53,957 bases of DNA from Candidatus Acetatifactor stercoripullorum. Its GTDB lineage: Bacteria; Bacillota; Clostridia; Lachnospirales; Lachnospiraceae. Position 1 is the stretch's first letter. Every line of letters begins with the position of its first letter. The translations under genes and the position numbers were made by a program. Shown here in pieces: positions 42,925 to 52,223 of this stretch. The stretch spans positions 1 to 53,957 of the forward strand of contig DXGH01000008.1 in NCBI GenBank assembly GCA_019114005.1. Direction: 5' to 3'. The notes under the pieces were generated by a model that was not told the DNA's origin, made no database searches, and saw only the letters and a list, made by a program, of their open reading frames with translations.

Positions 42925-45693
42925 ATGACAAAGGTCAGGACACAAGCCATGACAAAGGCTACAAAAGAACTTGTCTGCCAGCTGTGTGAAGTGGTAGACA
43001 ACAGTAAATACCTGCTGTTGTCCGGCCCTATGGCTGTGGGGAAAACCTATATTGCCCAGGCTGTGGCCGCCCAGTGCGGGCTGCCCAGGTACAATGCCCA
43101 GGGGTTTTGGGGAAACAGTGGGGAAAGCTGCGAAATCCTTACAGAGCTGATTCCCATCCACCCCTCTTTTTCCTATGAGGATTTTGTGAGGGGAATTTCC
43201 ATGTGCGCCCAGGGAGGTTCCTTTGCGTGGGAGAGTCAGGACAAGGTATTTTTACAGGTGCTGAAAAAGGCAAAGGAAAGCTGGAGTGCAAAAGAAAATA
43301 AAAAATATTTCCTGATTCTGGATGATATCGGAAGGGGGAGCATCACGGGAATACTGGGAGATGTTCTTTCCCGAATGGAACCTGGCAGAGGGGAAGAAAA
43401 GAGCTGTGAAGGAGAAAGAACTCTGCCTCCCAATCTTTACCTGATTGCAACCTACAGTACTGCCATAGACAGTGCTGAGCCTTTTGATTACGGTCTTTTC
43501 AGGCACTTTTACAGCTATACCCTTGAAAATGACTATCGCTTTCTGGAGGATGGCGCAACGGAGATTTTTCCGGAATATGATACTTCACCCAACGCCATGT
43601 TTTACAGAACCAGACGGGTGGTGGAGGAAAACCTGCGCCACAGATACCAGCTGCCCTGGCAGGAGCGGGAAAGGTATCTTTTGGGGCATGGTATGTTTCA
43701 AGCGCCTGTGGCTTTGGTTATGCGGTATCAGGTGATACCAATGCTGAAGCAATATGTGAAGGATGGGGTGGTGGATGCCACCGCCGGAATTGAAATAGAT
43801 GCACTGGAAAGGCTTGTAACAGGGGCATACAGCAAGGAGCCTGTTCTTGCGAGGATGGACAGGATCACGGGATACAGAACCGATGTCACTGCAGATGTTT
43901 ATTACAGGGAAGCGCTGACCCACCGTCCTATTGTAAATCTCATTGCCCGGATCAAAACACAGGGACTGCTTACGGATACGGAGATAGCCGACACCATGCT
44001 GTTTCATCCTGGCGTATTGGTTCGAAAAAGCGGGAAGCTGGACGGGATAGTCCGCTATTTTCCCGCACCGGCCTATCTTTATGTGAAAAGAGCCGACAGG
44101 GATTTATATACCTATGGAACCACAGTCACAGCATCCGGCGCGTCCAAAAGGCCGAGATTTTTCTATTCTGCCCAAAAGGACGATGTGCTGACCATTGATG
44201 GAACAGACTATGCGGCGGCTGCTGAGATGCAGCCCAAGGAATATACCAGATGGGACGAGTCTCTCAACTCCGATGCCTATGAAAATGAAAGAGGCTCCTC
44301 CTCTCCTAATTCCATTATGTTTCGCATTCTGCGAAGCTATTATAATGGGCTTATCAAAAACTATGATGGATATCTGCTGGATTATCCGGAGGACGACAAC
44401 ATAAGGCTGCTTGGAGCCTTCGCAAGAGAGGAGTTTGACCGATTTATCCAAAGTGTCAGACAAATCGGTTCGGGCTCGGATGAGGCAGAGGTGAATCTGG
44501 AGAGAAACAGAGTGTTCAGAGAGGCCATTTCCAAGCTGACGCTGCTTTGGAAGGATAAGGGAGACCTCATAGAGTGGAAGGGCCAATCTATTAAGGTGGA
44601 AGGAGTATATAAAGTGGACAGGGTTGAAAAGTACGGCGAGTATGCAAGGGCAATGGAGCTCCTTGGGATACATCAGATGATACTGCAGGGTCCTCCGGGA
44701 ACCTCAAAAACTTATTCGGCAAGAGAATATTTGAAATTTGTGGGCAAAGGCGAGAGGAATGAGGAGCTTCTTTCGGATGAGGAATTGGACAGCTTTCAGA
44801 TTCAAAGCTATCAGGAGGAGGATGCCATGGCAGAGTGGGAGGTGACCCATCCGGGACAGACTCCTGCCATAGCCTGGGATATTGTTCAGTTTCATCCTTC
44901 CTATGGCTATGAGGATTTTGTCAGAGGAATTGAGGTCAGCACTGTAAAAGACAGCTCCGGGGCCGGGTCTGCCATATCCTACGATACGGTCAATAAAGTG
45001 CTGGGCAGCATGGCCAGGCTGGCGGCCAGCCCCAAGTATCAGACCACAAAATTTTTTCTTGTGATTGATGAAATCAACCGGGCCAATCTGGCAACGGTAT
45101 TCGGCGAATTGATTTATGGTCTGGAATACAGGGGGAAGGGTGTGGCTACGCCTTATACGGTAGACAATTCCAACAAGGTGCTTCTGCCGGATAATTTATA
45201 TATTCTGGGAACCATGAACACAGCCGACAAGTCTATTGGTGGAATTGATTATGCCATCAGAAGGCGTTTTCTCTTCTTTTCCCTGCTTCCGGACGCCAAT
45301 GCCATATTGAACTTCAAGCTGTCCCAGGGGGCTGATGAGGAGGAAGAAAATGAACAGAGAGCTGTGAACCGACAGGCTCTGCGCCTGTTTGAAGAGGTGG
45401 AAAAGCTGTTTCATGCAGGAAATCTGAACCCGGAGTATTATAAGGATGACGTGCAGATTGGGCATACTTATTTTATGGTGTCCACAAAAGAGCAGCTTTA
45501 TCTGCGGTTCAAATACCAAATTCTGCCCATTCTGAGGGAATATTTTAAGGACGGTATGTTTCAGTTTGAGATGGGGGATGCGTCAGAGGACGGCTGGTCC
45601 GGCCTGCTTGGCTGCATTACCGGCGAAATCAATGTAAATTACGAGGAGCATAGGGTGAGGGAAATTTTTGAAAAGCTGATAGAGGAGCCTTAA
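42925..45693 (+). CDS. McrB-like protein with two AAA+ modules (restriction subunit)
   Basis: A 922-residue protein with two McrB-type NTPase modules. The C-terminal one is canonical: Walker A GPPGTSKT (about residue 589), Walker B LVIDEINRAN (about 712) and the GTPase motif MNTADKS (about 763). The N-terminal one keeps a Walker A (GPMAVGKT, 34-41) and the same HPSFSYEDFVRG block, but its Walker B reads LILDDIGRG and its MNTAD motif has become YSTAIDS, so it is probably inactive. About 350 residues separate them, perhaps for DNA recognition. It likely drives the McrC-like nuclease encoded next. The start could also be ATG 42949, because GGAGG is only three bases from ATG 42925. Confidence 0.9.
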   Translation: MTKVRTQAMTKATKELVCQLCEVVDNSKYLLLSGPMAVGKTYIAQAVAAQCGLPRYNAQGFWGNSGESCEILTELIPIHPSFSYEDFVRGISMCAQGGSFAWESQDKVFLQVLKKAKESWSAKENKKYFLILDDIGRGSITGILGDVLSRMEPGRGEEKSCEGERTLPPNLYLIATYSTAIDSAEPFDYGLFRHFYSYTLENDYRFLEDGATEIFPEYDTSPNAMFYRTRRVVEENLRHRYQLPWQERERYLLGHGMFQAPVALVMRYQVIPMLKQYVKDGVVDATAGIEIDALERLVTGAYSKEPVLARMDRITGYRTDVTADVYYREALTHRPIVNLIARIKTQGLLTDTEIADTMLFHPGVLVRKSGKLDGIVRYFPAPAYLYVKRADRDLYTYGTTVTASGASKRPRFFYSAQKDDVLTIDGTDYAAAAEMQPKEYTRWDESLNSDAYENERGSSSPNSIMFRILRSYYNGLIKNYDGYLLDYPEDDNIRLLGAFAREEFDRFIQSVRQIGSGSDEAEVNLERNRVFREAISKLTLLWKDKGDLIEWKGQSIKVEGVYKVDRVEKYGEYARAMELLGIHQMILQGPPGTSKTYSAREYLKFVGKGERNEELLSDEELDSFQIQSYQEEDAMAEWEVTHPGQTPAIAWDIVQFHPSYGYEDFVRGIEVSTVKDSSGAGSAISYDTVNKVLGSMARLAASPKYQTTKFFLVIDEINRANLATVFGELIYGLEYRGKGVATPYTVDNSNKVLLPDNLYILGTMNTADKSIGGIDYAIRRRFLFFSLLPDANAILNFKLSQGADEEEENEQRAVNRQALRLFEEVEKLFHAGNLNPEYYKDDVQIGHTYFMVSTKEQLYLRFKYQILPILREYFKDGMFQFEMGDASEDGWSGLLGCITGEINVNYEEHRVREIFEKLIEEP

Positions 45694-45702
45694 AGGAGCG
45701 GT

Positions 45703-47199
45703 ATGGGAGAGCGTCAAATGGGTTGGGAAGGTTGCTGGAGGGAAGGGGCAAGGCATCAGGTTATTTTTTGTGCCCGGGACAATAGTCCATTGGATAAGCT
45801 GCAGGAAAAAGTGGATGTGGACAGCATACAGTTTGCAGGAAATGATGAATGCGTCAATCTTGGAATAAGGCGTGTGAATGGGAGAATCTACGCCGGCAAT
45901 TATGTGGGGCTTTGCAGATTAAAGGCAGTGGACGGGAAGCGGATTCTGTCCCGGGATGGAAGAGAAGTAATCCTGAAAATAGAGCCAAGATTTCAGCTCT
46001 CCGTTGTTGAAATGCTTCATGCACTTCGCCAGGACGATGAGTTTGAGCGCTATCTGGCTCCTCAGACCATCAGGATAAATGCTCAGGATCGGGAGCTTGA
46101 GGACTTAAAGGATAATGAGCTGTTTCATTTTTTTGACTGTGAGGACCCAATTTACATAGAGGACAATACAGCCTTGCAAAGCAGTATTATCACAGCGGCA
46201 GTGTTTTTATCATTGCTGAAAAATCTCTGTACAAGGCCGTTGATGGGAAAGATGATCACCAGGGAAGAAAATCTGGTGGGAAAGCTCAAGGGAAATATTC
46301 TGTTTAAGAAGAACATTCGACTGAACACACTGCGGGGGCGGGATGACAGGATTTACTGCCGGTATCTGCAATATTCCGAGGACATTCTTGAAAACAGAGT
46401 GCTGAAGGCGGCGCTGCAAAAGGCAGTTTTATTTTTGAACAAGTACTTCGGCCAGGCCAGCGGAAACAAGAATTCCTTCAGGGATATGATTGCATATTGC
46501 CAGAACGCGTTGTCCCATGTGAGCCATACCAGGATTACCAGACAAGACCTGGGGAAAATAAAAACCACGGGCTGTTATGTATATTATAAACCGGTGATAA
46601 ACGCGGCTAAGATGGTGTTAAATGAGATTACGCTGGAGGCCAATGGGGAATCTGCTTTTACAAGTTATGTGGTGCCCTATGCCGTTTCCATGAACAAGCT
46701 GTTTGAGATGTATGTGCGGTCATACCTGAAACGTGCCGGAGTGGAAACCTATACCTCCCAGTCAGACCAGATCCGCATTTTAAAATATGATTATAAGTCA
46801 AAGGTGCTCGCCCAGGGAGGCGGCGCGTATTCCAGCTATATTGGAGGCACGGTAAAACCGGATATCATACTGTACCATCCCAAAACCGGGAAGTATCTTG
46901 TCTTTGATGTAAAATATAAAAGCTTATCCGGCGGAAAGTCGGCGCGGGGGGACAGATTGCAGGTTTTGGCCTACGCTCTTTTATATGACTGTGAAAATGT
47001 AGGGATCATATTTCCTTCCATTGCCGGTGAGGAAAGCAGGTACTATGAAAAAAACCCGATTGAAAGCGCTGAGAGACGGAACCGATATTACACGCAGCTG
47101 GAAATCGCCATAGACACGGAATGGAGCTGTGAAGCAGCATCTGTGGAAAGCGGCGCTAAAATCAGTCTGCTGCAGTATCTGAAGGGGCTGATGGAGTAA
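45703..47199 (+). CDS. McrC-like nuclease subunit
   Basis: A 498-residue McrC-family protein. The C-terminal PD-(D/E)xK nuclease site is seen as VKPDIILYHPKTG then LVFDVKYK, with Asp and the DxK pair. NKLFEMYVRSYLKRAG precedes it, as in other McrC proteins. The N-terminal half (GIRRVNGRIYAGNYVGLCRL) would contact the McrB partner. AAAGGAG lies just before ATG 45703. Together with the preceding gene it forms the cutting half of the system. Confidence 0.92.
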   Translation: MGERQMGWEGCWREGARHQVIFCARDNSPLDKLQEKVDVDSIQFAGNDECVNLGIRRVNGRIYAGNYVGLCRLKAVDGKRILSRDGREVILKIEPRFQLSVVEMLHALRQDDEFERYLAPQTIRINAQDRELEDLKDNELFHFFDCEDPIYIEDNTALQSSIITAAVFLSLLKNLCTRPLMGKMITREENLVGKLKGNILFKKNIRLNTLRGRDDRIYCRYLQYSEDILENRVLKAALQKAVLFLNKYFGQASGNKNSFRDMIAYCQNALSHVSHTRITRQDLGKIKTTGCYVYYKPVINAAKMVLNEITLEANGESAFTSYVVPYAVSMNKLFEMYVRSYLKRAGVETYTSQSDQIRILKYDYKSKVLAQGGGAYSSYIGGTVKPDIILYHPKTGKYLVFDVKYKSLSGGKSARGDRLQVLAYALLYDCENVGIIFPSIAGEESRYYEKNPIESAERRNRYYTQLEIAIDTEWSCEAASVESGAKISLLQYLKGLME

Positions 47200-47228
47200 A
47201 TTTTCAGATGCAAAGGAGCTTTTTGACC

Positions 47229-48086
47229 ATGAAGCCTATGCCTCATATTATTGAAATCACTGACTTTGAAGATCCGCAGCTGGATATTTATGCCAGACTT
47301 ACGGAAAACCAGCTTTTAAACTGCCGGGATGGGGGCGGGGGCATCTTTATTGCAGAAAGCCCCAGAGTGATTGCCCGTGCGCTGGATGCCGGCTGTGTTC
47401 CCATATCCTTTCTGGCGGAGAAAAAGCATGTGGAGGGACAGGCAGGGGAGCTGATCGCACGATGTGGGGAAATCCCTGTTTATACGGCAGAGTTTCAGGT
47501 GCTCACAAGGCTGACGGGGTTCCAGCTGACCAGGGGCATGCTGTGCGCCATGTATCGTCCCCCGCTTCCTTCCGTCAGGGAGGTCTGCGCCCATGCAAAA
47601 AGGGTGGCTGTACTGGAGGAGGTGGAGAATCCAACCAATGTGGGGGCTATTTTCCGGTCTGCCGCAGCTTTGAATATGGATGCGGTCCTGTTGACTCCGG
47701 GCTGCAGCAATCCCTTGTATCGGAGAGCGATCCGGGTGAGCATGGGAACCGTTTTTCAGGTACCTTGGACGTTTCTTGGAGGCGGGGAACCGGAGGAAGA
47801 GGCATGGCCCAAACAAGGAATCCGTCTTTTGCGGGAGCTGGGCTTTCGAACCGCAGCCATGGCGCTGAGCCAGGATGCCCTGAAAATGGACGATCCCCGG
47901 CTGAAGGAGGAAAAACGGCTGGCGGTTGTGCTGGGCACAGAGGGGGATGGGCTTGCACCGCAGACGGTGGCGGCCTGCGACTATGTTGTGCGCATTCCCA
48001 TGGCCCATGGTGTGGATTCCCTGAATGTGGCGGCGGCAAGCGCAGTGGCCTTTTGGGAAATCACAAAGGAAATAGAAGAAATGTAA
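47229..48086 (+). CDS. TrmH-family RNA methyltransferase
   Basis: A 285-residue SpoU-class 2'-O-methyltransferase of rRNA or tRNA. The SPOUT knot motifs are present: VLEEVENPTNVGAIFRSAAAL, VVLGTEGDGL and RIPMAHGVDSLNVAAASAVAFWE. ATG 47229, ten bases after AAAGGAG, is preferred to ATG 47208, which precedes the ribosome site. It is a housekeeping-type gene and probably marks the right border of the defence region. Confidence 0.92.
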   Translation: MKPMPHIIEITDFEDPQLDIYARLTENQLLNCRDGGGGIFIAESPRVIARALDAGCVPISFLAEKKHVEGQAGELIARCGEIPVYTAEFQVLTRLTGFQLTRGMLCAMYRPPLPSVREVCAHAKRVAVLEEVENPTNVGAIFRSAAALNMDAVLLTPGCSNPLYRRAIRVSMGTVFQVPWTFLGGGEPEEEAWPKQGIRLLRELGFRTAAMALSQDALKMDDPRLKEEKRLAVVLGTEGDGLAPQTVAACDYVVRIPMAHGVDSLNVAAASAVAFWEITKEIEEM

Positions 48087-48126
48087 GCGCCCCGCGTCCG
48101 GAAAATAGCATAATAGGGACTGTCTT

Positions 48127-48167
48127 ACAAAAAGCGGATTTGGATATGCCGCTTTTTGTATTTTTTT
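48127..48167 (+). terminator. Terminator after the TrmH-family gene
   Basis: ACAAAAAGCGG and CCGCTTTTTGT pair perfectly around an 11-base loop, followed by ATTTTTTT. Confidence 0.88.
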
Positions 48168-48181
48168 GACAAAATATTTCA

Positions 48182-48210
48182 TTGACCCGAAAACAATTTT
48201 GATTTATAAT
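48182..48210 (+). promoter_or_regulatory. Promoter of hppA
   Basis: TTGACC (48182-48187), 17 bases, TATAAT (48205-48210). A leader of about 120 bases follows with no fold that I recognise. Confidence 0.85.
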
Positions 48211-48332
48211 TACTAGCAAATCGGTTTTTTTGGCTGCCTTTTTGGACAATATAGCCAGAAGCAGGGCGGCTTCAACGATTGGCAGAATGATTGGTTCCCG
48301 TTTGAGCAGGCGGGAAACAGAAAGGAGAAAGT

Positions 48333-50414
48333 ATGGATTTGCAGCTCATTTATGTCATCTCATTTTTTTCCGTGGTAATTGCATTTGCCTTTGCAGTTTA
48401 CCTGTATCTCTGGGTGAAGCGGCAGCCCACAGAAAATGGAAAAATTATTGAGGTATCAGAATTGATTCACGCAGGGGCCAATACCTTTATGCGCAAGGAG
48501 TACGGTGTGCTTGCCAAATTTGCAGGTGTTGCGGCTGTGATTATTCTGATTTTGCTGCCGAGTCCCATATGGGAGGGGAATATAGGGGATAATATAGCCA
48601 TGGCGATTTCTTATCTGGCGGGCACTGCGTTGTCGGCTCTCGCAGGAAAAATCGGTATTTTGGTTGCCACTCTGGCAAACTCCAGAGCGGCGGAAGGAGC
48701 TCAGAAGGGAATCAAACCCGCCTTTTTGATCGGATTCAGAGGCGGAGCTGTCATGGGCCTTGCGGTGGTAGGTTTCAGCCTGTTAGGCGTTATGGCGGTT
48801 TTGATGGTTACGGCGGATGCCACCATCCTGCTGGGATTTTCCTTTGGCGCCAGCTCTCTGGCCCTCTTTGCAAAGGCCGGAGGCGGAATTTTTACAAAGA
48901 CAGCGGACGTGTCCGCAGACCTGACAGGCAAGGTGGAGCTGGGGATACCGGAGGATGATCCCCGTAACCCTGCCGTGATTGCTGACAACGTGGGGGATAA
49001 TGTAGGCGATGTTGCGGGAATGGGAGCGGATTTGTTTGACTCCAATGTGGCAGCCATGTCCTCAGCTTTGGTAATGTCCCAGGCGCTGGACGGAGGAAGC
49101 GGCGCAAATACGGCCATGGTGTTCTGCTATGCGGCCCTGGGCCTGATTTCTTCTATTATCGGTATTGCCTGTGCAAGAGTAGGCAAGGAAGGAAATCCCA
49201 CCAAGGCGTTAAATTCCTCTACATACACTACCACGGCGGTGTTTATGGTTCTCACGGCTGTGGCTACCTTCCTTTTCGAGGGATTCCAGTGGAGAATCTG
49301 GGGAGCTTCCGCTGTGGGACTGATTGTAGGTGTAATCATCGGTATTACCACAGACTACTTTACGGATGACAGCAAGCCTATTGTACGCAAGGTGGCCCAC
49401 GCCTCTCAGTCGGGCTCCGCATTTACGATCCTTTCCGGAATTTCCTATGGATTTATTTCTTCGCTGCCCGCTATGGTGGGAATCGCGATCTCTGCGCTTA
49501 CAGCCTATAAGCTGTGCGAGCCGCTGGGAGAAGGCTACGCTTTGTTTGGAATTGCCATGGCAGCAGTGGGCATGCTTTCCATTGTGGGTATGATTATCAG
49601 CAATGACGCATACGGCCCTATCGTTGACAATGCAAGGGGATTGGCAGAAATGGGTGATCTCGGGGAAGAGACCATACGGGTGGCAGATGAGCTTGACAGT
49701 GCAGGCAACACGGTAAAGGCCGTAACCAAAGGCTTTGCCATCGGTGCGGCAGGTCTTACGGTCATTTCCCTTTTAGGGGCTTATATGTCGGAGGTAAACG
49801 AATCCCTTGCAGCTCTGGGAAAGGAATTGATTACAGGCTTTGATATCATGAATCCTACGGTATTTTTCGGTATACTGATAGGAGCGGCTATTCCTGCAGT
49901 GTTCTCGGCAATGCTGATGCTTGGCGTTGACAAAAACGCACAGAGAATGGTGGCGGAAATCCACAGGCAGTTTAGAGAGATCGCAGGCTTAAAGGAAGGA
50001 AAGCCGGGCGTAAAGGCAGACTACGACAAATGTATTAATATCGCCACACAGGGAGCTTTAAAGGAGCTGATTCCCGCAGGCGGCATGGCGATTATTGCCA
50101 CCATAGTGGTAGGCTTTATCGGCGGCCCCCAGGCCATCGGCGGTTTCCTGTTAGGAAATATTGTGAGCGGCCTTTTGCTTGCGCTCTTTATGTCAAATGC
50201 CGGCGGACTGTGGGATAATGCAAAGAAGTATATTGAAGCAGGAAATGAAGGCGGAAAGGGTTCGGAAGCCCATAAGGCGGCTGTTACAGGCGACACTGTG
50301 GGAGATCCCTTTAAGGATACTGCAGGTCCCTCAATTAACACACAGATTACAGTGGTTTCTCTGGTGGCGTCTTTGATGTCCTCACTGTTTGCGGCGTTGT
50401 CACTCTTTGGGTGA
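48333..50414 (+). CDS. hppA: Membrane ion-pumping pyrophosphatase
   Basis: A 693-residue protein with about 16 helices that couples pyrophosphate hydrolysis to ion export. The substrate site is clear: DPRNPAVIADNVGDNVGD followed by GADLFDS, and later DNARGLAEM. At the site that decides potassium need, the sequence reads GNTVKAVTKG, with Lys462 and Thr465; potassium-dependent enzymes have Ala there. This points to a K+-independent, proton-pumping type. It has its own promoter and terminator. Confidence 0.96.
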   Translation: MDLQLIYVISFFSVVIAFAFAVYLYLWVKRQPTENGKIIEVSELIHAGANTFMRKEYGVLAKFAGVAAVIILILLPSPIWEGNIGDNIAMAISYLAGTALSALAGKIGILVATLANSRAAEGAQKGIKPAFLIGFRGGAVMGLAVVGFSLLGVMAVLMVTADATILLGFSFGASSLALFAKAGGGIFTKTADVSADLTGKVELGIPEDDPRNPAVIADNVGDNVGDVAGMGADLFDSNVAAMSSALVMSQALDGGSGANTAMVFCYAALGLISSIIGIACARVGKEGNPTKALNSSTYTTTAVFMVLTAVATFLFEGFQWRIWGASAVGLIVGVIIGITTDYFTDDSKPIVRKVAHASQSGSAFTILSGISYGFISSLPAMVGIAISALTAYKLCEPLGEGYALFGIAMAAVGMLSIVGMIISNDAYGPIVDNARGLAEMGDLGEETIRVADELDSAGNTVKAVTKGFAIGAAGLTVISLLGAYMSEVNESLAALGKELITGFDIMNPTVFFGILIGAAIPAVFSAMLMLGVDKNAQRMVAEIHRQFREIAGLKEGKPGVKADYDKCINIATQGALKELIPAGGMAIIATIVVGFIGGPQAIGGFLLGNIVSGLLLALFMSNAGGLWDNAKKYIEAGNEGGKGSEAHKAAVTGDTVGDPFKDTAGPSINTQITVVSLVASLMSSLFAALSLFG

Positions 50415-50445
50415 GATGTAAGGCATATCCTTTCGACAGATAAAA

Positions 50446-50477
50446 ATGCAGCGCACCTACAGGTGCGCTGTATTTTT
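50446..50477 (+). terminator. Terminator after hppA
   Basis: ATGCAGCGCACCT and AGGTGCGCTGTAT pair around a minimal loop, followed by TTTTT. Confidence 0.88.
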
Positions 50478-50481
50478 GCCT

Positions 50482-50510
50482 GGCTGCTCCTTGGAGCAGC
50501 CCTTTTCTTT
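50482..50510. terminator. Second hairpin between convergent genes
   Basis: GGCTGCTCC and GGAGCAGCC pair around TT. The plus side continues CTTTTCTTT. It may serve the minus-strand CNNM gene, which ends at 50538, as well as hppA. Confidence 0.6.
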
Positions 50511-50537
50511 ATAAGCTTTTTCAAACATTTGGAATAC

Positions 50538-51887
50538 CTAGGACGCGCTTTTTTCCTCGTCCTCAGGAGCCGGAGCGGGATCCTTTAAGCAGACAATGGC
50601 TGTTTCTACCTGGTGATCCTGTATGTCTGTGACCTTGATCATAAGCTCCGGTGTTTCCACCTCCACAACGCTTCCGTCCTGGGGAACGGTCCCCAGAGCG
50701 CCGAACACCAGACCGTTGAAGGTGTCGCAGTCCTCGTAGGTGAGAGAAACGCCCAGGGCCTTGGATACATCATCCAGAGAGGCGCTGCCGTGAATTTTCC
50801 AGGTTTTGGAATCTATAGGCTCAATGGGGAGAATTTCATCCTCTATGGTTTCGTCGTCGCTGAATTCGCCTACCAGCTGCTCCAGCAGATCATTCATGGT
50901 GATAATACCGCTCATGCCGCCGTATTCATCTAAAACTACGGCCAGATTATTGCGTGTATGCTTCATATTGCGGAAAAGCACGTCGGCCTTCACATTTTCC
51001 GGGACAAAATAAGCGGGCTTTACAGCATTTTTCATAATAGATTCCCGGCTCTTGTCCTCCAGGCGGAAATAATCCTTGGCGTTCAAAATTCCCACAATAT
51101 CGTCTGCGGACTCATCACAAATGGGGTAGAGTGTGTGTCTGCTGTTGTAAATGGTGTTTTTCCAGTCCTCCATGGATTCCTCCAGCCAAAGAAGGGTGAT
51201 TTCCGTTCTGTGGGTGGCAATCTCTCCGGCAGTCAGATCATCAAATTCGAAAACGTTTTGTATAAATTCCTTTTCCTGGTGGTCAATAGCGCCCTTTTCA
51301 CTGCCGGCATCCACCATCATTCGGATTTCCTCCTCGCTGACCTCATCATCCTCTGCGTTTGGATCAATGCCAAGAAGCCGCAGCACTGCGTTTGTGGACA
51401 GGGTGAGGAAGGCAACAATAGGGGTGCAGAGCTTTGCAATGGTGCTGAGCAAGGTGGCCATGCCAAGAGCCAGAGTCTCTGCCTTGCGCATTGCCACACG
51501 CTTCGGAACCAGCTCGCCGAAGATCAAGGTAAAGTAAGACAGGATGATCGTGATCACTACCATGGAAATGGTGTTCAGGGTTTTTGCCGGAATGGGTACA
51601 CCCAGGGAGAGCAGCCAGTCCGTCAGCATATCGGAGAAGTTTTCCGATGCAAAGGCACTGCCCAGAAAGCCGGACAGCGTGATAGCTACCTGAATGGTGG
51701 ACAAAAAGCGTGAGGGCTGGCTGGTGAGCCTGGCAAGGCGTATGGCGCGCTTATTACCTTCTGCGGCCAGCTTGGCAAGCTTGCTGTCGTTCATGGAAAT
51801 CACGGCGATCTCAGCGCTGGCAAAAACCGCGTTTAGTGCAATAAAAACTACCTGTAATAAAATCATTAATAAAATGGAATTTTCCAA
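50538..51887 (-). CDS. CNNM-domain/CBS-domain membrane protein (CorC/TlyC family)
   Basis: A 449-residue protein with a CNNM membrane domain (about residues 1-190; NAVFASAEIAVISMNDSKL, FGELVPKRVA), a CBS pair (about 205-330; LYPICDESADDIVGIL, VVLDEYGGMSGIITMNDLLEQLVGE) and a C-terminal CorC/HlyC domain. The family is linked to magnesium and other divalent metal export; older hemolysin labels are not well supported. It starts at TTG 51887, seven bases after AGGAGG on the minus strand. Transcribed towards hppA. Confidence 0.92.
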   Translation of the reverse strand: MENSILLMILLQVVFIALNAVFASAEIAVISMNDSKLAKLAAEGNKRAIRLARLTSQPSRFLSTIQVAITLSGFLGSAFASENFSDMLTDWLLSLGVPIPAKTLNTISMVVITIILSYFTLIFGELVPKRVAMRKAETLALGMATLLSTIAKLCTPIVAFLTLSTNAVLRLLGIDPNAEDDEVSEEEIRMMVDAGSEKGAIDHQEKEFIQNVFEFDDLTAGEIATHRTEITLLWLEESMEDWKNTIYNSRHTLYPICDESADDIVGILNAKDYFRLEDKSRESIMKNAVKPAYFVPENVKADVLFRNMKHTRNNLAVVLDEYGGMSGIITMNDLLEQLVGEFSDDETIEDEILPIEPIDSKTWKIHGSASLDDVSKALGVSLTYEDCDTFNGLVFGALGTVPQDGSVVEVETPELMIKVTDIQDHQVETAIVCLKDPAPAPEDEEKSAS

Positions 51888-52223
51888 AATAAATCCTCCT
51901 TAAGAATGCTATAAAACACAAAAAGACACAACCTGCTGCATACCGTATCATTCACGCAAGCACAGGCTATGTCCTATTAAGCTCAATATATAGCAAACAG
52001 GATGATTATCTCCGGTATTACTGTCTCCGTCGTCCATGGCGTATGTATGTTTCTCCTTTCCTATATGATAGATACGATTTTTATTCTATCGGAAAATGCG
52101 CAGTACGTCAATAAAAAGTTTATAAAATTTGCAAACAACTGGGGAAATCCTTATCTTGACATTTCGTGCAGCATTCTGCTAAATAAAAGGAGAGGGGAAA
52201 CCGGATGAAAGGAGGACGCTGAT
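51888..52223. other. AT-rich gap with few signals
   Basis: A 336-base gap between the minus-strand CNNM gene and the GNAT genes. It holds the CNNM ribosome site and the GNAT promoter near its right end. A 68-codon frame (52002-52208) has no ribosome site and is not called. No convincing CNNM promoter was found. Base composition starts to drop here. Confidence 0.6.
52156..52185 (+). promoter_or_regulatory. Promoter of the GNAT pair
   Basis: TTGACA (52156-52161) with TAAATA (52180-52185) at 18 bases, preceded by TGC. Confidence 0.65.

Noticed and set aside
42925..47199. Plain type IV McrBC system
   Set aside because: Two m5C methyltransferases in the same operon would create its own targets; a LlaJI-type system fits better.
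52002..52208. 68-codon frame before the GNAT genes
   Set aside because: No ribosome site, no family resemblance, and it overlaps the GNAT promoter.
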